Source: Verrucomicrobiaceae bacterium (GTDB taxonomy: Bacteria > Verrucomicrobiota > Verrucomicrobiia > Verrucomicrobiales > Verrucomicrobiaceae). Taken from it: DNA of 64,000 bases. The notes below the pieces were generated by a model. It was not told the DNA's origin. It worked only from the letters and a program-made list of their open reading frames with translations, and did no database searches. This document shows positions 15,001 to 23,182 of the stretch, piece by piece. Where the stretch lies: positions 38,867 through 102,866 of the forward strand of contig JAIXOU010000079.1 of the NCBI GenBank assembly GCA_027486585.1, in the 5' to 3' direction. The position numbers and the translations under genes were made by a program. Positions within the stretch are counted from its first letter, which is position 1; the number at the start of each line of letters is the position of its first letter.

Positions 15001-18000
15001 GCAATGGTGATAAGCGTTTCACGTCGGGCACTGACTTTGGCATTTCGGGTGTGCTCATTGAACTTTATTCAGCAGGCAGCGTGCCCGGATCCAATACGCC
15101 TCTGGCCCAGACCTACAGCAAAGAAGGTGGTCTCTATGAGCTTCGTGCTCCTGGGGCGGGTGACTATTTTATGTTCATTCCTGCCTCTCAGTTTTCTTCA
15201 GGCAATGCTCTCTTTGGTGGCTCAGTGGTAACAGGCTTTGGTGATGACCTGGTGCCGCAGGATGACAATCTCAATGAAGACACTTTGAATGCGCCGTCAC
15301 CAGCATCGACTGGTGTTTACTCCATTCCCTTCACCTTGGTCTATGGCACTGAGCCGGCGGGCTCCGTGGAATCGGGTTCAGGGGGCAATCTCGATGACGC
15401 CCGTGACGCTGATTATGATTATACCATTGACTTTGGTTTCACAGGGATCGCTGCACCACTGAATCTTGGGGTCGGCAACTTGGTCTTCTTTGATACAAAC
15501 AACAATGGCCGCTACGACAGTGGTGAAGGCAAATCTGGCGTCTGGGTTATCCTCTACCGTGGTAGCTCCAATGTGGGGCCATTCACCCCCTTCCGCAGTG
15601 CCATCACGGACAGTGCAGGTCGTTATCTCTTTAGTAGTCTGCCTGCGGATACGTATCGGGTTCACATCGCCGCAGATAACTTTAAAAGCAACATCACCCT
15701 TCCCGGCTCCACGACTCAGGGCAATGGTCCGCTCTATGGTATGGTCTCAGTCACGGGTAATCAAAACGCGGCGACCTCTGCCGATGACAATCTTGGAGAA
15801 GATGGCGAGGATATTTCCAATCCATCCCTGTGGGGCATCAGCAGCCCATTCTTCAGTGTCCAAGCCGGAACCGCGCCTGTCGGCACCGCGGAGGCAGGCT
15901 TTGAGGGGTCCACTGACAATGCCAATGATTCAAACGTGAATTTGACCATCGACTTTGGATTCAAAAATGCACCGGTGCCAGCGACTCTGAAGGTCGGGAA
16001 CTTAGTCTTCCATGATCTAAACAACAATGGTATCGCTGATGTAGGTGAAGGTATCGGTGGCGTATTGGTGCAGCTCTTCAGTGCTGGCGCTAATCCTGTG
16101 ACAGCCACGCCTGTCGCCTCTATGACGACTGTAATGACGGGATCATTGATGGGCCAATATCTCTTTGAAAATCTAGCGCCTGGAAACTACTTCATCTTCA
16201 TCCCTGCTTCGAATTTTGCCTCGGCCAGTTCACCTCTGTATCGCAAGCTTTCTCTTTACGGCGCGCAGGCTAATTCGGCTGACGATAATGCAGGGGAAGA
16301 TGGTCTTGATAACTCCAAGCCTGAAGCCAATGGTATCCGCTCAGCCGATTTTACCTTAATTTCAGGGACAGCACCCGCAGGCACTTCTGAGTTAGGCTTC
16401 ATGGGCACCAGTGACGATACCGCTGATGGCGATGCGAATCTGACTATCGACTTTGGTTTCATCAACCGCATAGGTCTTGGGAATCTTGTTTTCATTGATC
16501 TCAATGCTGACGGCAAATATACCGCTGGCGTCGATTCGACCGTTGATGGCGTTACAGTTGAAGCCGTCCGCATGAGTGGCAACAGCGAAGTGGCCGTCGT
16601 GGACACCACCGTCACTGCGAATGGTGGGATCTATCGTCTAAATGTGTCTCCTGGAACTTACAAAGGCCGCGTTCCAGCCTCCATGTTTGCTCCTGGCGGT
16701 AAGTTAGCCAACCTCAAAGCCTCCACCATCACCGGCACAGGCTTTGACGACAATCTGAATCAAGATGGTATCACCAGCGCTAGCCCCATCACCACCGGCA
16801 TCTCGACCTCGACCTATAACTTTGCACTGGGAGCCCAGTCTACAGACGCGAACGGACAGGAAGCTGGCACCGATAAAACCAGTGACAATGATGAAGACTC
16901 CAATGTGAATCTTACTGGCGACTTCGGCTTCGTGCCAAATGGCCCCGCAGTGGGTAACTTTGTCTTCCGTGACAACAACGGCGACTCCAAATACACCTCT
17001 AGCACAGATGTAGCCATTCCTGGCGTTACCTTGAAGCTCTTCGCTGCTGGGGTGAACCCTCAAACAGGCTCGCCAGTCGCATCCACCAACAGTGCGGCAG
17101 ATGGCAGCTATCTGCTTTTTGCCCCGAGCGCAGGCAGCTACTTCATCCATGTAAACTATAGCAATTTCCTAGCGTCACAGTCTGGTGCGCTTGTCGGGAT
17201 GAAAGCCAGTTCGATTGCAGGATCCCCCACGGCATCGACTGACGACAACTTCGATCAGAACGCTATCAGTGTTAGTTCCCCATCGGTCAATGGCATCAGC
17301 ACTGGTTTCTTTACTCTCGGAATCAATACCATGCCCCTCGACAGCACCGGCACCACTGGTGAGTCAGGCTACATGAAGACTCTCGACAACTTCGCTGACT
17401 CCTGGGGTAACATGACGATTGACCTTGGTTTTGAATTAGCTCCTCAAGGCTTTGCTTTGGCTGACAGAGATCGTAACGGAGCTATCACGACTGTTCCAAC
17501 AACCGTGGACGTGGCCCCAGTGACGACTCCGCAAACAACGACTACACCTGCCACATTCGCTAGATGGCAGTTGGATCATCCTGGCACAGCAGAATCAGAT
17601 ACAGACGACGATTCTGCTTCTAATCTCTTGGAGTACGCCATGGGCAGTGAGGTTAGCAGCGGTGCTTCTCAGCCTATCTTTAAGCTGACTTCAGATACGG
17701 CAACGGGTCGGGTTGATATGGTGATCACTCGCCCTACAGGTGGTCGTGCAGACATCCGTTACATTTTGAGTGCCAAGGCTGATACCCGCAACACTGCTTG
17801 GGCGCGTCTTAGCCTGGCACCTGAGATCACTCAGAACAATGATGGCACTGAAAACGTTCGTTATGCCAACATTGCCAGCGCTACTGTTTTTGCTGGATCG
17901 AATCTCGGTCTAGTTCGTCTAGAAACACAGCTTGATGCCAATCTCGATGGAACTCCAGAGGCTACCTCCTACAGCACCACTCAGGTCTGGATACGCCGCA

Positions 18001-18854
18001 GCATCTCAGAGCGCATGACCTTCTCGATGCCTCTCCTTAAAGCTGATTTATTCCGTGGACGTATCACCAGCACATTAGGCAATAGACTTCGTTCGGGAAG
18101 CCAGGTCTGGACGACGTTGTTAACTGCCGATCGTCTGTTCTACATCGAAGTCACCTCTGGAGTCTATGAAGGTCACCGCTTTGACCTTGATGCGTCTGCT
18201 ACGACATCGACAGATCTTGTGATTGAAGGTAGTCTGCCTGCTGGGCTGATCGGTGCCACCTTTGCTTTACGCAGCCATTGGACCGTGGATGAACTCTTCC
18301 CTACCACTCTCTTTAAGGCTGGCCCTAGCGCAGATGAAGCTGACCGTCTGCTCTTCTTTGATGGCAAGACGAATGCCTTCCGCAGCTCTTGGCTGGCTAA
18401 CGACGGTTGGACAGGCTCGGCAGTCGGTACGAGCATCTTGGCGCCAGGTGAAGGTCTTATTGTTCATGCACGGACAAGCGCAGTGACGCTCACCCTGACG
18501 GGCAGCCTGCGTAGCAATCAGTTCCACCTGCCATTGAAAGCTGGTGCTCAATTGGTTGGCAGCGGCTTCCCAATGGATCATAGCCCGGTCAGTCTCGGTC
18601 TCACCACGACCAATGGCTTCACCTCCGGCACCCGTGCCTCATCCGCTGATCGACTCCGCCTCTGGGAGGGGGACACGACTGAAGGCGCTGCAACCTACCG
18701 CAGTCTATTCCTCCAGCAGCGCAGCGCAGGCTCGATCTGGATTCAGGAAAATGATGCAGGCCAGCTTGATCAATCTCGCGCCGTTCTTATAGCGCCTAGC
18801 CAAGCACTATTCCTTCTTCCGAAGACTGCTCAGCCTGACTTCAGAGAGCCTTAG
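1..18854 (+). CDS. Giant SdrD-B / Ig-like repeat surface protein (5' partial)
   Basis: The reading frame is open from base 3, and its first residues already match an SdrD-B repeat ([15 protein letters not shown]), so the real start lies upstream. Residue number is about nt/3. By eye the order is: two SdrD-B-like (Cna-B type) domains (1-680); nine He_PIG-type Ig-like repeats (680-3690), the second split by a LamG-like domain (1080-1680); an SdrD-B (3690-4110); a beta-rich module (4110-4740); three SdrD-B (4740-6080); a second unique module (6080-6810); two SdrD-B (6815-7680); eight He_PIG (7680-9790); two SdrD-B (9790-10650); an NHL/SMP-30-like propeller (10660-11630); twelve longer SdrD-B (11636-17440); and a unique C-terminal region (17440-18854). 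Ig-like repeats start with CP and carry a variant of [18 protein letters not shown]. An adhesin or surface-layer role is inferred. No LPXTG anchor with membrane tail and no PEP-CTERM is seen. The TAG stop is at 18852. Confidence 0.9.
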   Translation, partial: SSSGGAYNFTGLNAGKYVVKVTPTTGQPATSGIPVIVDNGVNNDNNGSQPGGPGTPLFSPVIDLATGSEPITDGDTNPDTELSIDFGLWSGISIGNLVWSDVNSDGVFQSGTESGISGVALELLDSSNNVLRTTTTNSSGIYNFVTYQPGQYRIRIPTPPSSLPLITAVNDPADNGEDNDSNAIQSGGVGTAVTSPLITLTAGAEPGIVGTTNNENTIDFGFRVCPTISVSPTALTTATQYSPFSVNLSATGGTGPYTWSVTSGTLPAGLTLTTAGSLSGTPTAAALPGYYTFTLRALDGPTGCSASRTYTLTLLCPLITVSPASLTGGVQYSSYSQSLTASGGTSPYSWSVSPALPSGAVSWWIAENGPADVLSNNFSVSYNGLAYQTGAVGRAFNFDGVDDLVEAADSSSLQPAQLTLEAWVNPATSGLPSNATVITKTSSSVGTDGYGLGYLGSTTSFGFWVNDRTNNRITTTLTAGVWSHIAATYDGSNMRLYVNGVQVAVKVYATPIAHSADVLRIGNNGGGSTAWKGGIDEVALYNRALSVAEVLSRYNSTITGNNGMPIGLTVNATTGAMSGTPTSVPAIYSFIARANDASGCAGVRSYSLVIGCPVISITPTTLPNATQYASYASQALIGNGGTSPYTWSLFSGALPTGMTLSSAGVLSGTPGANPGAYNFTVQARDVNNCTTTRSYTLTVVCPPVTLSNTSFASAQQFSAYTAQTVTSSGGNSPYSYSITSGALPTGMNLTASGLVSGTPTAIPGTYSFTIQATDAQNCSGTRAYSILVTCPLITVDPSLITSSTQYASYSQTLSATGGNGSYVWNVSSGALPNGLTLSAAGIISGTATAAPGNYSFTARAVDTQTCAGLRAYTLTVLCPAVAVSPTSIASGTATQAYSQTLTATGGTSAYTWSVQSGALPTGITLSSAGVISGTTNQIGGFNFVALATDSNGCTGTRSYTLSISCPTITIAPASLPDATTSSAYSQSVTATGGVGAISWSLASGALPTGLTLSNAGLISGTPSGAPGIYSFIVRSADSNNCEATKSYVINLLCPVVSITTASVSNGTTGIAYSVSLAAAGGTAPHSWGLSSGTLPLGLSLSPGGIISGVPTAAGSSTFTVSVNDSYNCSASKSFTLTTACPVLTLSPAILGGGNRGVAYNQSLITSGGTAPYSYTISSGSLPAGLSMNGSGVISGVPTGSGSSTFTVKSDDANGCSVSATRSINVTGLSLGDLVWNDLNQDGAFDAGESGVSGVSLQLFSTTNTVIGDGDDVSVGTTATNGSGIYGFANLAPGRYFIRIATPPAGLPFSSGIIVTTDNGVNNDNNGIQSGGSGTAVTSPVITLAVGREPGDFTGGGDSDASVDFGFRSVPTVSPLLEYDMNITSGGLPAPPSYQNPCIVSSAKIQVEEDLNGLTDVSEPAYSGPIKGGARSRRVRDWDDTFDAAYSTARSNLTQNRDSLWVRFDMDPTATGTVGKLLMDVQRVNSTSPVNGRAYLTWNDGSGFRTARTDAFVIAAQPTWYSLNLNWTTFLGGATALPTASQLAGKSFLLEIYLWGGDSTGYIDFDNIVLEGSATCAPPTLSVGDFVWSDLNCNGLKNSREPGLPGVTVELWRAGADNTANTIDDALHATMVTDANGYYLFSGLAAGKYFVKIPMPSTDWPTAAPAVNLDNGVDNDSNGLQPGGSGTAVNSPVITLALSTEPGSTGTTNRDMSIDFGFCASMSIGNLVFSDVNNNGLVDSGEGGVIGAQVELFQSTDTTVNNSDDVKIGSTFTTDATGGYNFTALTIGRYYIKLTPPISHPRRSSTSSSSDNGVDNDNNGISQSATSAPIYSMMVTLSALTEPGNLLAPFGSNAETTIDFGLRPVFVSIGNVVFKDGNNNNRFDTGEGVGNVRVELLNEAGVFVRNLSTSNVASTRGQYNFTNVIPGNYFVRIPPSEFGSGMALANTLSIQPSSPVDDDQDDDQITGDSGVDNATPASSGISSPLLAVFEDTQPTLATGESGFGATLDDSDDNNGNMTVDFGFRSTGPTETGCYHFVFGDNNQDGTLLSKATEWVPAQAYDFNYAGNIATIDNFDLVYDAPTKRLILDSSFTQVSGRKVDAIWMLVSTGSNPANAEHAVIYMDGFNRNAPQLTIYRYDPAQGQLSWQSASNIMVSTVVGGANSADVLQDKVTETGTSVRFQFVIDVNRVNTATNWTAMGVNAATWEGLLMAGSSGVVLRTVDLNSAPTYDSSGRLTAFNYTPSSTTQGTFETDPAGVFTIATEPCSTSPWVNLGNLVWSDTNWNGLKDSSELGVSGATVQLFDPGADAAVGGIGLNADFQVGSSLVTNSTGAYNFTNLVPGKYYVRVTPPATFPSSGGSVVTVDNNVDNDNNGSQPGGPGTNLFSPVIDLAVGSEPTSAVDGDGTSGNATVDFGLWSGFTIGDLVWSDLNNNGLKDTTESGVSGVTVELMNPGADGFVGGTGLNADTVLLTTSTNSSGAYSFRSYTQGLQYVRITPTAALSLASSVVVSSDNGSNNDNNGTQPGGAGSDISSMIIMLTPGGEPGNTGTTNSETTIDFGLRGCPAITISPTSLPVVTLGSPYSQTLTGSGGNSPYTWSLISGTLPTGLSLSSGGVLSGSTTAAIGNYNLTVQLTDLSGCKVTRAYTLTLVCPALSMSPSILSSGTQGSAYSQTMAAGGGTAPYTWTVALGAVPSGMTLSTSGLFSGTPTLPGSYTFTIRATDARSCFVDTSYTMAVSCPTISVTPSSLSDATLAALYTPVAFSASGGSAPYTWSLTGTLPTGMSLSSTGSLSGTPSGAPGVYTITAIVTDANLCTGSRALNLQVNCGAFSISPSTLPASIQNAAYSAQTISASGGTAPYTWAVTVGGLPAGMTLSPAGVLSGTPTAAPGTYNFTARATDGFACQSSRAYAFVVNCPPVAVTTASLNGAVQFVSFSQTLAANSGTSPYSWSITSGTLPSGMNFSSGGVLSGTPTQIGTFPLTFRAVDSNGCAATRALTLTVACPVITLTPTTLIGAQNNTAYNQQLSANGGTGPYVYTRISGAIPTGMTFTSQGLLFGSPISGPGNYTFAVQATDASGTCAGSQSYTLTVTCPTITLSPSTLANGTVGTTYTSSLSTAGGTAPYAYSVISGALPAGLTMSGSGLISGTPTAAATASFTIQTKDAFNCTGTRAYTLTIVCPAITITPSTLNDAYYNLAYSQAMTATGGTGPYAWSIVAGTPPSGITLSPAGVLSGTSIAFGSASFSVRVTDLYGCQSTLNTTLTVKGLAIGDLVWDDVDYNGIHDAGEAGVKDVTVQLWDPGADNAIGGTGPDADVQVGADKTTSAFGTFAFQNLLPGYYYLRVFPPTNLPLPGGSPVDADNGVDNDNNSAQQPDGPGTVIYGPVVELSTGSETIDEDGDHDTDFTVDFGLYRGLTIGNPGSPNFVWEDANDNGIKNSGEPGIDGVSVQLWFAGSDQRIGGSDDALRQTTTTSGGGKYSFVTLPPGKYYLRIPTTPQAQPLSSSSSVLLDNGINDDDNGHQVAAGSIYSPLITLTSGQEVSDGGYNENTIDFGLIPVTPTVYLSATQDDSIQTYNAASGKYSGALRHPFGTSHNQGDGNPFDVPYGMELGPDGNWYVAHFGDSNLYRLSPAGVQTAGVLNTSSASLSQIQVFAIGPDGNFYVVDHNGGRIVRFAGPLSSTPGVPMGTSPFTFLTQSGIQDVAFGPDGNLYLVVQSGTTREIRRYNATNGVLMNVIATDSQIVSMVAGGQPVSLVSGIDIHGSTLYGVNRSDGEIFRINLTNPAAPGAPQIVATIASAGKGDVDTRDIEYNPKDDLLYLTGYNWGKPVVAGTYSSGAMLRVSLTGAVDIFEAPIPTPPGPNNEIWAGPRDISIGKPFSVVAETVAVGSIVWNDTNANGIHDAGENGIPNVRVELWRDIDGNSSNGAESRIGWTFTNSRGMYYFSGEDPGVYQLKVSSHNFTDGQPLAGSGYSSPVTVSTDNQIDGDDNGIQTGGNRTETLSPLITLNPGSEPQGNGATGVELGVGGELDNFIVDANGDMTVDFGFVEPGIMALGNLVFNDANGNRRFDNGEGLDGVAVQLYYWGQTPGASQPVATTVTANGGKYLFNNLWQGQYFVHLPAAQFQSTGDLRGLFSLQDVQAGDDDVGEDSIDTLTPFTSGLSTGRIIMTADSAPTNSTGETGVNASSDDSNDNNTDLTVDFGLFRPVAIGNLVFFDGNANGHADSGEGINGVTIQLYTHDQIPGTDTPIATTTSINGGKYLFSFLRPGNYRLHIPSSMFQDGAVLFRRVSIDEGLSGDDDSGEDGLNDTIPSQQGVSTNIVTIFPGASPTDQTGESGVDSTADNDNDASVDLTVDFGFQSPVGIGNLVFIDANQNGRADAGEGVDDVTVEIYSADQTPGSVTPLFTQSTQNGGKYAFNFLSTGSYIVFIPASQFAVGQPLSGVVSMTGSQNSTADDDVGEDGIDDAAPGINGIRSRNISLNVDGAPVDAGTERGLYKTDDSFDDDNFDLTIDFGFAPSNPNLVGVGNLVYADANGNGTYDLGEGVNGVAVQLFSSLADPQTAQPMRTTITSNEGVYLFSGLDAGDYIIHIPASQFGAGKPLSGWSSMVGQGNDNQIDDNTDENGGGLGLPGVVGVTSTVISLLPDSEPQNVSGESGRDAFMDDANDDNTDLTVDFGFFKPVAVGNLVFLDANYNGRAESSEGLAEVEVQLFEAGDSTVFDQPLFTTTTDSSGRYLFENLAAGSYFIHVPPYMFAFGSPLYLRASVADVQSGDDNLGEDGIDEGRPNAYGVSTGVFTLTPTGSPIGSAEAGLSGTSDDASDAATDLTIDLGFVPRVQIGNLVFRDANSDGVFDPNIETGIDGVTVELWSGQANATAPLATTTTFNGGLYSFGIAPGSYHIRIPASAFGSGGAAENLVDTAPTANTSGFSADDDAGQDGYLTGSSVTSNGVRTANFTVLPGLTPDATNGETGFLSYDDDTFEYDSDLTVDIGLAPKPIGVGNLVFNDSNGDKRFTSGTDFGISGVLIELYSAGSVPGSNTPLAQTYSKEGGLYELRAPGAGDYFMFIPASQFSSGNALFGGSVVTGFGDDLVPQDDNLNEDTLNAPSPASTGVYSIPFTLVYGTEPAGSVESGSGGNLDDARDADYDYTIDFGFTGIAAPLNLGVGNLVFFDTNNNGRYDSGEGKSGVWVILYRGSSNVGPFTPFRSAITDSAGRYLFSSLPADTYRVHIAADNFKSNITLPGSTTQGNGPLYGMVSVTGNQNAATSADDNLGEDGEDISNPSLWGISSPFFSVQAGTAPVGTAEAGFEGSTDNANDSNVNLTIDFGFKNAPVPATLKVGNLVFHDLNNNGIADVGEGIGGVLVQLFSAGANPVTATPVASMTTVMTGSLMGQYLFENLAPGNYFIFIPASNFASASSPLYRKLSLYGAQANSADDNAGEDGLDNSKPEANGIRSADFTLISGTAPAGTSELGFMGTSDDTADGDANLTIDFGFINRIGLGNLVFIDLNADGKYTAGVDSTVDGVTVEAVRMSGNSEVAVVDTTVTANGGIYRLNVSPGTYKGRVPASMFAPGGKLANLKASTITGTGFDDNLNQDGITSASPITTGISTSTYNFALGAQSTDANGQEAGTDKTSDNDEDSNVNLTGDFGFVPNGPAVGNFVFRDNNGDSKYTSSTDVAIPGVTLKLFAAGVNPQTGSPVASTNSAADGSYLLFAPSAGSYFIHVNYSNFLASQSGALVGMKASSIAGSPTASTDDNFDQNAISVSSPSVNGISTGFFTLGINTMPLDSTGTTGESGYMKTLDNFADSWGNMTIDLGFELAPQGFALADRDRNGAITTVPTTVDVAPVTTPQTTTTPATFARWQLDHPGTAESDTDDDSASNLLEYAMGSEVSSGASQPIFKLTSDTATGRVDMVITRPTGGRADIRYILSAKADTRNTAWARLSLAPEITQNNDGTENVRYANIASATVFAGSNLGLVRLETQLDANLDGTPEATSYSTTQVWIRRSISERMTFSMPLLKADLFRGRITSTLGNRLRSGSQVWTTLLTADRLFYIEVTSGVYEGHRFDLDASATTSTDLVIEGSLPAGLIGATFALRSHWTVDELFPTTLFKAGPSADEADRLLFFDGKTNAFRSSWLANDGWTGSAVGTSILAPGEGLIVHARTSAVTLTLTGSLRSNQFHLPLKAGAQLVGSGFPMDHSPVSLGLTTTNGFTSGTRASSADRLRLWEGDTTEGAATYRSLFLQQRSAGSIWIQENDAGQLDQSRAVLIAPSQALFLLPKTAQPDFREP
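680..3690 (+). repeat. First array of nine He_PIG Ig-like repeats
   Basis: Nine coding repeats of about 85-95 residues, each opening with CP followed by a variant of xISVSPxSL, then [26 protein letters not shown], and a closing [11 protein letters not shown]. The two Cys positions per repeat (CP at the start, and one near the end) are kept in almost every copy, which suggests disulphides in an exported protein. The second copy is interrupted by a LamG-like domain. Copies differ clearly at the DNA level, so the array is not a recent amplification. Confidence 0.8.
1080..1680 (+). other. LamG/concanavalin-A-like domain inside an Ig-like repeat
   Basis: About 200 residues with LamG_3-type signatures: [43 protein letters not shown] and [18 protein letters not shown]. 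It begins right after PALPSG, where the Ig-like repeat should continue, and the rest of that repeat ([20 protein letters not shown]) resumes at about 1690. The domain is therefore nested in a loop of the host repeat. LamG domains commonly bind carbohydrate; no substrate can be named from the sequence. Confidence 0.75.
7680..9790 (+). repeat. Second array of eight He_PIG Ig-like repeats
   Basis: Eight repeats of the same CP...[17 protein letters not shown] type as the first array, here without an inserted domain. The fourth copy starts CG instead of CP. The array is flanked on both sides by SdrD-B-like domains (…TIDFGLRG before, [15 protein letters not shown] after). Confidence 0.8.
11636..17440 (+). 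repeat. Terminal array of twelve long SdrD-B-like repeats
   Basis: Twelve consecutive repeats with a period of about 155-165 residues, each starting with a variant of [15 protein letters not shown] and ending TVDFGF. Starts are near 11636, 12138, 12603, 13068, 13552, 14026, 14490, 14972, 15469, 15988, 16471 and 16946. Most carry two extra Asp-rich segments (DDDxGEDGxD and DDxxDxNxDLT) that the shorter N-terminal copies mostly lack. Such acidic loops are typical calcium sites in this family; binding is not shown here. Confidence 0.8.
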
Positions 18855-19090
18855 TCTGCAATCGGGTATGGCCGATCCGCTGACTTGCATGTGTCATTGA
18901 TTCCATAAGGCTATATTAACTCCCGGCCAGTATTCCCAGGATACAACTCTGCGAGACAAAAAAGCCCTGTGAAACCAAGCTCTGGCAGCACTCAACGATC
19001 GATTCCTCTAGGCCTGCTTTCAAGAGTCTAAATGGCGGATATTACAAGAGGGCGATAGTGGCTCACGGAGTTCAACCACAGCTCAAAAAG
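18855..19090. other. Intergenic region, no gene seen
   Basis: About 235 bases between the giant gene and the shared terminator hairpin. I see no convincing ORF, RNA gene or strong hairpin here. Confidence 0.5.
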
Positions 19091-19123
19091 AAAAAACCGT
19101 GAACCAGCAGTTCACGGTTTTTT
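19091..19123 (-). terminator. Rho-independent terminator, symmetric
   Basis: A perfect 14-bp inverted repeat (AAAAAACCGTGAAC / GTTCACGGTTTTTT) around a 5-base loop. It has T tracts on both strands, so it can stop transcription of the minus-strand small gene that ends at 19145 and also plus-strand transcription leaving the giant gene. Confidence 0.85.
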
Positions 19124-19144
19124 GGGGAGAAACTTGAATCTCAA

Positions 19145-19501
19145 TTACACAGCAGCCGCAGCAGTTGCCGAAGTGGTGGCAGTGCGGGCAGAAATGGATT
19201 CGTCAGCACGAGCGAGGCGATTGACGCTGGAAGCTTGATCTAATCCTTCAAGGCCACGGTAGGTTTTGTCTTTTTTCTGCACCAAGCCGCTGCTGGCCAG
19301 CTTCAGGAGCTTTTCATAGCAACGGAGGCGTAACATTTCTTCACCACCACTCACAGCATTCTTTTTCTTTAATCCTTCAAAAACTTTTGCGAACAGGGCT
19401 TTGAACTCAATGGTCTCTCCTCCAGCGAGGGCGATGACGAGTTCATCCGTAACATGATCGACTGAGCGGCGGAGGAATGTAGTGCGTTTAAGTGTGGACA
19501 T
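19145..19501 (-). CDS. Small hypothetical protein (118 aa)
   Basis: I do not recognise the family. The protein starts MSTLKRTTFLRRSVDHV, has a mixed helical, charged middle (about residues 25-85, rich in Lys, Glu and Leu) and ends in an Ala/Thr/Ser-rich low-complexity tail (ATTSATAAAAV). No signal peptide or membrane segment is visible, so it is probably cytoplasmic. It stands alone and is followed 22 bases downstream by a strong terminator, which supports it as a real transcription unit. The helical middle could be a small DNA-binding or scaffold domain, but nothing in the sequence proves that. Confidence 0.7.
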   Translation of the reverse strand: MSTLKRTTFLRRSVDHVTDELVIALAGGETIEFKALFAKVFEGLKKKNAVSGGEEMLRLRCYEKLLKLASSGLVQKKDKTYRGLEGLDQASSVNRLARADESISARTATTSATAAAAV

Positions 19502-19930
19502 GGACGGCTATAGTAACCGCAAATTGCCATCTTGGCCTCTAATAATTCATGAAAGTGACCGCTTTCCTGCACTTTGCTTTAAATATCTGTATTTAGCCTC
19601 TTAAAATATGAAGATTCTCAAAATTCAGCCTTAATTTTGGGGTGGTGGATAGAATATCAATTGATCTAAAATAGTAATTTCGGTTCTTGTTGAGTTTTAT
19701 TCGTAATGAATTTTGAATGACTGATTGGTTTGAGTAGTGAAATCCTTGTTGTCTATCGACCATGCGCCATTTGATGACACCTTAAATCAGCGGAGTCCTT
19801 ATGAAGCGGGCAATGTGCCGCACTTTTTTTTACCAGTCCGTGATATGGACCAAAATCGAAATAATGGCTAAAGCGGGGTATTGATGCTGAATCGCTTGTG
19901 TTGTGAGGCGATTTATTCCAAGCATGGCTC
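19502..19930. other. AT-rich intergenic region upstream of dprA
   Basis: About 430 bases, visibly more AT-rich than the flanking genes, between two divergently transcribed genes. It should hold the promoters of both. No RNA gene or repeat was recognised, and the only ORF across it is an antisense one running into dprA that has no family signature. Confidence 0.5.
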
Positions 19931-21031
19931 ATGACTCGAAAAGAAGCATGGATCGCTCTCAATCTGATTCCCCAGGTGGGGCCGGTGCGCGTGCGGAAGC
20001 TGCTACAATCATTAGGCACGCCAGAGTGCATTCTTTCAGCTAAGCCTTCAGAACTCATGCAGGCAGAAGGCATCGGTAGAGCACAGGCCGATGCGATTGC
20101 TGCTTGGCAGTCTAGCGTCAATTTGGAAGCGGAACTGAAAAAGATCCAAGAGCGCGGTCTGACGATTTTGACACAAGAAGATGAGCTGTATCCGCCGCTG
20201 TTAAAAGCTATTCATGATCCTCCCCTCGTCCTTTATGTTTGGGGTGAATTAACCAAGCGAGATCATCAGGCCGTAGGTGTCGTCGGTAGCCGACATGCCA
20301 CAATGTATGGGCTGAATGCCACGAAGAAGATGAGTTTTCAGATCGCCTACTCAGGATTCACGGTGATCAGCGGTCTAGCGCGTGGAATCGATACTGCAGC
20401 TCATGAATCAGCCCTAGCGGCGAAAGGCCGCACGGTGGCCGTGCTCGGCTCTGGCATTGGTAAACTTTATCCGCCGGAAAATATGGCCCTCGCTGAAAGG
20501 ATCGCCCAAAATGGTGCGGTCATCAGTGAGTACCCAGTGGATCGCGTTGCGGACAAGCAGACCTTCCCTTATCGAAATCGCATCGTTGCAGGTTGGTGCA
20601 GTGGGCTGCTGGTGGTGGAGGCACCTCTACGCAGTGGCTCATTGATCACAGCGCAGCAGGCCACAGAGCAGGGGCGCACGGTGTATGCCGTGCCGGGGCC
20701 GATTGATAAACCCACCTCGGCAGGCTGTAACCGGTTGATTCAGCAGGGGGCAAAGCTGGTCATGGATGGCGGGGATGTGCTGGATGATCTTATGACCCTT
20801 TTCCCGACTGCACCTAAGGCCCCATTGATCGAGCAGCCTGCAGCTGTCGTAAAGCTTTCTTTGGATGAAGAAATCTTGTTCCGAGCCTTGGACGCTGAGG
20901 AGCGCCACATCGACGATCTGGCCCAGCTCTCAGGACTAACTCCGGCTACGATCAATGTGACCTTAATGCGTCTAGAAATGAAACGCCTGATCCGTGCCCT
21001 GCCAGGCCGACGTTTTGTTCGACTCGTGTGA
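19931..21031 (+). CDS. dprA: DNA-processing protein DprA
   Basis: DprA/Smf binds incoming single-stranded DNA during natural transformation and loads RecA. The 366-residue protein has the full layout: an N-terminal helix-hairpin-helix/SAM-like part (residues 1-65, LNLIPQVGPVRVRKLL), the Rossmann-like DprA core (about 75-285) with GVVGSRHATMYG, SGLARGIDTAAH, AVLGSGIGKLYPPEN, YRNRIVAG, GSLITAQQA and PGPIDKPTSAGCNRLI, and a C-terminal winged-helix segment (about 305-366). Length is normal for the family. The ATG at 19931 is kept because an N-terminal HhH follows directly. It converges on the next gene with only three bases between stops. Other competence genes are not seen nearby. Confidence 0.95.
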   Translation: MTRKEAWIALNLIPQVGPVRVRKLLQSLGTPECILSAKPSELMQAEGIGRAQADAIAAWQSSVNLEAELKKIQERGLTILTQEDELYPPLLKAIHDPPLVLYVWGELTKRDHQAVGVVGSRHATMYGLNATKKMSFQIAYSGFTVISGLARGIDTAAHESALAAKGRTVAVLGSGIGKLYPPENMALAERIAQNGAVISEYPVDRVADKQTFPYRNRIVAGWCSGLLVVEAPLRSGSLITAQQATEQGRTVYAVPGPIDKPTSAGCNRLIQQGAKLVMDGGDVLDDLMTLFPTAPKAPLIEQPAAVVKLSLDEEILFRALDAEERHIDDLAQLSGLTPATINVTLMRLEMKRLIRALPGRRFVRLV

Positions 21032-21034
21032 GGT

Positions 21035-21787
21035 TTAAACGACGACTCGCAAGGCTGGTGAGTGATCTTGTAGAAGCCGTGAAGTTAGTCGTGGCAGGTT
21101 AGCCAAGGGCGGACTTCCCGAAAGATCACGTGTCGCTGTTTGCCACTCTAGCCGCAGATACTCAGCGATCAGGTTGGTCAGGCTAAGCTGGAAAAAATGT
21201 CCCACGGCTGCCCAGACGCTGAGAAAGTGGCCAGGAGCACGACCCTCTTCGACAGCTGTGCGATAATGTTTTAATATGCCCTGATACCTCGCGCCACGCG
21301 TCGCCTTTAGAAGAAGATGTCCGGCTTCCAAGCTCTGGGCGTTTTCTTTGTTGGAGAGGCTCGCTCCAAAGTTGACATCGGCGGAAATGAGGGACCCTAA
21401 CTGCATGGCCTCTGCCGCTTCCCAGGCTTTCATGAGCTGGGGAACCAGTAGGGATTGCAGGGATTCTTGGGCAAACTTTTCCCAAGCGATCTGAAAGCGC
21501 AGAAGTTTTCCAGAAGCTGGGGGCTGGAAATGCAGATGCGTCATGCGCTGGCGGATGCCGGAAAAGAGCCACTCCACCCACTCTAGCCCGCGCGCCCAGT
21601 CGCTCAGAGCTTGCTCGGCTGACTCATCGGCGTCCGCTAGCAGAGTGACAGCTCTGAGCTCATGGCCAGCAGACTGCGTCTCCGCCGCAGGTGCGCGGGG
21701 AACTTTGTCATCCATTCGTTGCAAGAGCCGAATCATCCGTGAAAGATGAAACGCGTCGCGCCTATCTGCGAACGCAAAATTTCTCAT
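21035..21787 (-). CDS. Hypothetical protein (250 aa)
   Basis: The family is not recognised. It is Ala/Leu/Arg-rich, apparently all-helical and soluble, with no signal peptide or membrane segment. A hydrophobic run near residues 195-225 (GHFLSVWAAVGHFFQLSL) looks like a buried helix rather than a membrane span. The longest frame starts at 21787, where its CAT overlaps the ATG of the divergent gene inside a single CATG. The next Met (residue 18, about 21736, MIRLLQRMDDK) would leave room for a promoter and is a plausible alternative start. The stop lies three bases from the dprA stop. Confidence 0.65.
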   Translation of the reverse strand: MRNFAFADRRDAFHLSRMIRLLQRMDDKVPRAPAAETQSAGHELRAVTLLADADESAEQALSDWARGLEWVEWLFSGIRQRMTHLHFQPPASGKLLRFQIAWEKFAQESLQSLLVPQLMKAWEAAEAMQLGSLISADVNFGASLSNKENAQSLEAGHLLLKATRGARYQGILKHYRTAVEEGRAPGHFLSVWAAVGHFFQLSLTNLIAEYLRLEWQTATRDLSGSPPLANLPRLTSRLLQDHSPALRVVV

Positions 21788-22139
21788 GTCTGAAATCCCA
21801 TCTCTTGACAGTTCAAAACCTTATTACCAATGCGTCCGCTGCGGGAACTGCTGCCGCTGGCCTGGTGATGTGAATGTGACACCGGAAGAGGTGAGCACGA
21901 TCGCTGCCTTTCTAGGGCGTGATGAAGCGGAGTTCATCTCAAGCTGTACCCGCTTGAATGCCAATCGCACGGGTCTCTCAATCATCGATAAGCCCAATGG
22001 TGAATGCTTGTTTTTAGAGGGCGTGAATACTTGCCAAATCCAGTCTGTGAAGCCCATTCAATGTGCTGGGTTCCCCAATGTCTGGAACTTCCCAGGCTGG
22101 CGGGAAAAGTGTGAAGCCGTGGAGGTGGCAGCCAGTTAA
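21786..22139 (+). CDS. YkgJ-type cysteine cluster protein
   Basis: A 117-residue protein with the N-terminal cysteine pattern CVRCGNCCRWPGDV (CxxCxxCC, residues 17-24) followed by later Cys in GECLFL, NTCQIQ and IQCAGFP. This is the YkgJ/UPF0153 (CxxCxxCC) family layout, thought to bind zinc or an iron-sulphur cluster. The biochemical role of the family is not settled. The ATG at 21786 gives a start only 16 residues before the cluster. No Shine-Dalgarno-like sequence is visible. It diverges from the 250-residue hypothetical, with overlapping start codons. Confidence 0.85.
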   Translation: MSEIPSLDSSKPYYQCVRCGNCCRWPGDVNVTPEEVSTIAAFLGRDEAEFISSCTRLNANRTGLSIIDKPNGECLFLEGVNTCQIQSVKPIQCAGFPNVWNFPGWREKCEAVEVAAS

Positions 22140-22211
22140 TCAGAGTATTTCACATCAAAACAGGGATTTTGGCTGCGTGTAGCTGGGTTTAGGCGTTTGA
22201 TGAGAGAGCTT

Positions 22212-23000
22212 ATGTCTGCGACTGTTCCTACCTCCTCCATCACCACTTCTGGTCGCGTCGTTCGTGCGGCACTGATCATTTTTCCTTTTGGCACCATTAT
22301 CCTTGGCATCGCCTCCTTTGGCTTTTGGTGGGTCAAACGTGTCCAGGTCGAAGAGCGCAGCTACTCTTATGCCACAGCTCTGCGTCGTGATATGACCCCG
22401 ACCGCTTTAGAGCGCTATGTCAGCATCTTTAAGGACGTCTTACAGCTTCCAGAGGTGGAGCGTTTGCCCTCGGTAGCGAGTTTTGCTGAATCCTCGATGA
22501 GCTCAGACAACATGGGCTATGAGCCCAGACGGGATCGATTTTTCTCAGGCAGTCAGGAAGTGTCCAATGTCGATGCAGAGATGGCAGGTGCCCAGCGGCT
22601 GCGTGAGGTACGCCTCATCTTAGTCGTCTATGGCGATCAAGCGCGCGCTCAGGCCGAGTCTCACGCCCTTGGCGGCATGATGAGTCTAGCGAATGCCATG
22701 GCGGGCAAGCGCGCAGAGGATACCCTGCGTTTTGCCGCTGTGCCCATGGGGGTGAAGGACCCCAGCGGGCGCAGCGCGTTGGAGCGGTTTGCCTTTGGCA
22801 TGGCCAATCGTGGAGAGCGTCTCATGAAGGTCACCTTACTCGGCGGGGCAGGGGAGCAGGTGCTCTCAGATGTCTCTCTTGCGTTTCGGACCGCTCAAAC
22901 GGGAGCGGTGGTAGAAAGTATTCCTGAAACACTAGATACAACAGCTACACTGGCTGCGATGACTGCATTGAAAAAGAATTTTGAGCTGGCACCCCAGTAA
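22212..23000 (+). CDS. Single-pass membrane protein, possibly a degenerate M28-like domain
   Basis: About 262 residues with one N-terminal membrane segment (ALIIFPFGTIILGIASFGFW) followed by an exported or periplasmic domain. I chose the ATG at 22212 because GAGAG lies just upstream; 22200 is an alternative. The soluble part has the flow of an M28 aminopeptidase: a helical entry (YSYATALRRDMTPTALERYV), a beta strand LILVVYGDQ, and a helix ALGGMMSLANAMAG where active M28 enzymes have HYDS and DNASG zinc-binding motifs. Those zinc ligands are absent, so if the relationship holds, the protein is catalytically dead. This assignment is an inference from pattern only. Function unknown. Confidence 0.6.
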   Translation: MSATVPTSSITTSGRVVRAALIIFPFGTIILGIASFGFWWVKRVQVEERSYSYATALRRDMTPTALERYVSIFKDVLQLPEVERLPSVASFAESSMSSDNMGYEPRRDRFFSGSQEVSNVDAEMAGAQRLREVRLILVVYGDQARAQAESHALGGMMSLANAMAGKRAEDTLRFAAVPMGVKDPSGRSALERFAFGMANRGERLMKVTLLGGAGEQVLSDVSLAFRTAQTGAVVESIPETLDTTATLAAMTALKKNFELAPQ

Positions 23001-23182
23001 AATTCATTTTAGAACGTGTATTCGTTGGTGACAAAAAAGGTCGGCCTGCTAATCTCGCGTCTCATTTCCGAAAAAATCATCCACATTTTACCCCTGAAAG
23101 TGCCAGTTTTGACCGCCCCTTTTTGCCTCCAGCACACTTTTTGTCCACTTTCCTGTTTCTGATTTCATTTACTTTGGCTGCC

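Noticed and set aside
18800..18854. Sortase-type LPXTG anchor (LPKTA near the C-terminus of the giant protein)
   Set aside because: No hydrophobic segment or basic tail follows; only seven residues remain after LPKTA.
1..18854. Dozens of antisense and alternate-frame open frames inside the giant gene (up to 224 codons)
   Set aside because: They mirror the repeat coding frame; the antisense peptides are low-complexity and repeat with the same period.
19753..20121. A 122-codon minus-strand frame overlapping the start of dprA
   Set aside because: No family signature, and most of it is antisense to the well-supported dprA gene.
21035..21787. UreF-type urease accessory protein
   Set aside because: A weak resemblance of one helix only; no other urease gene is near and no UreF motif could be confirmed.
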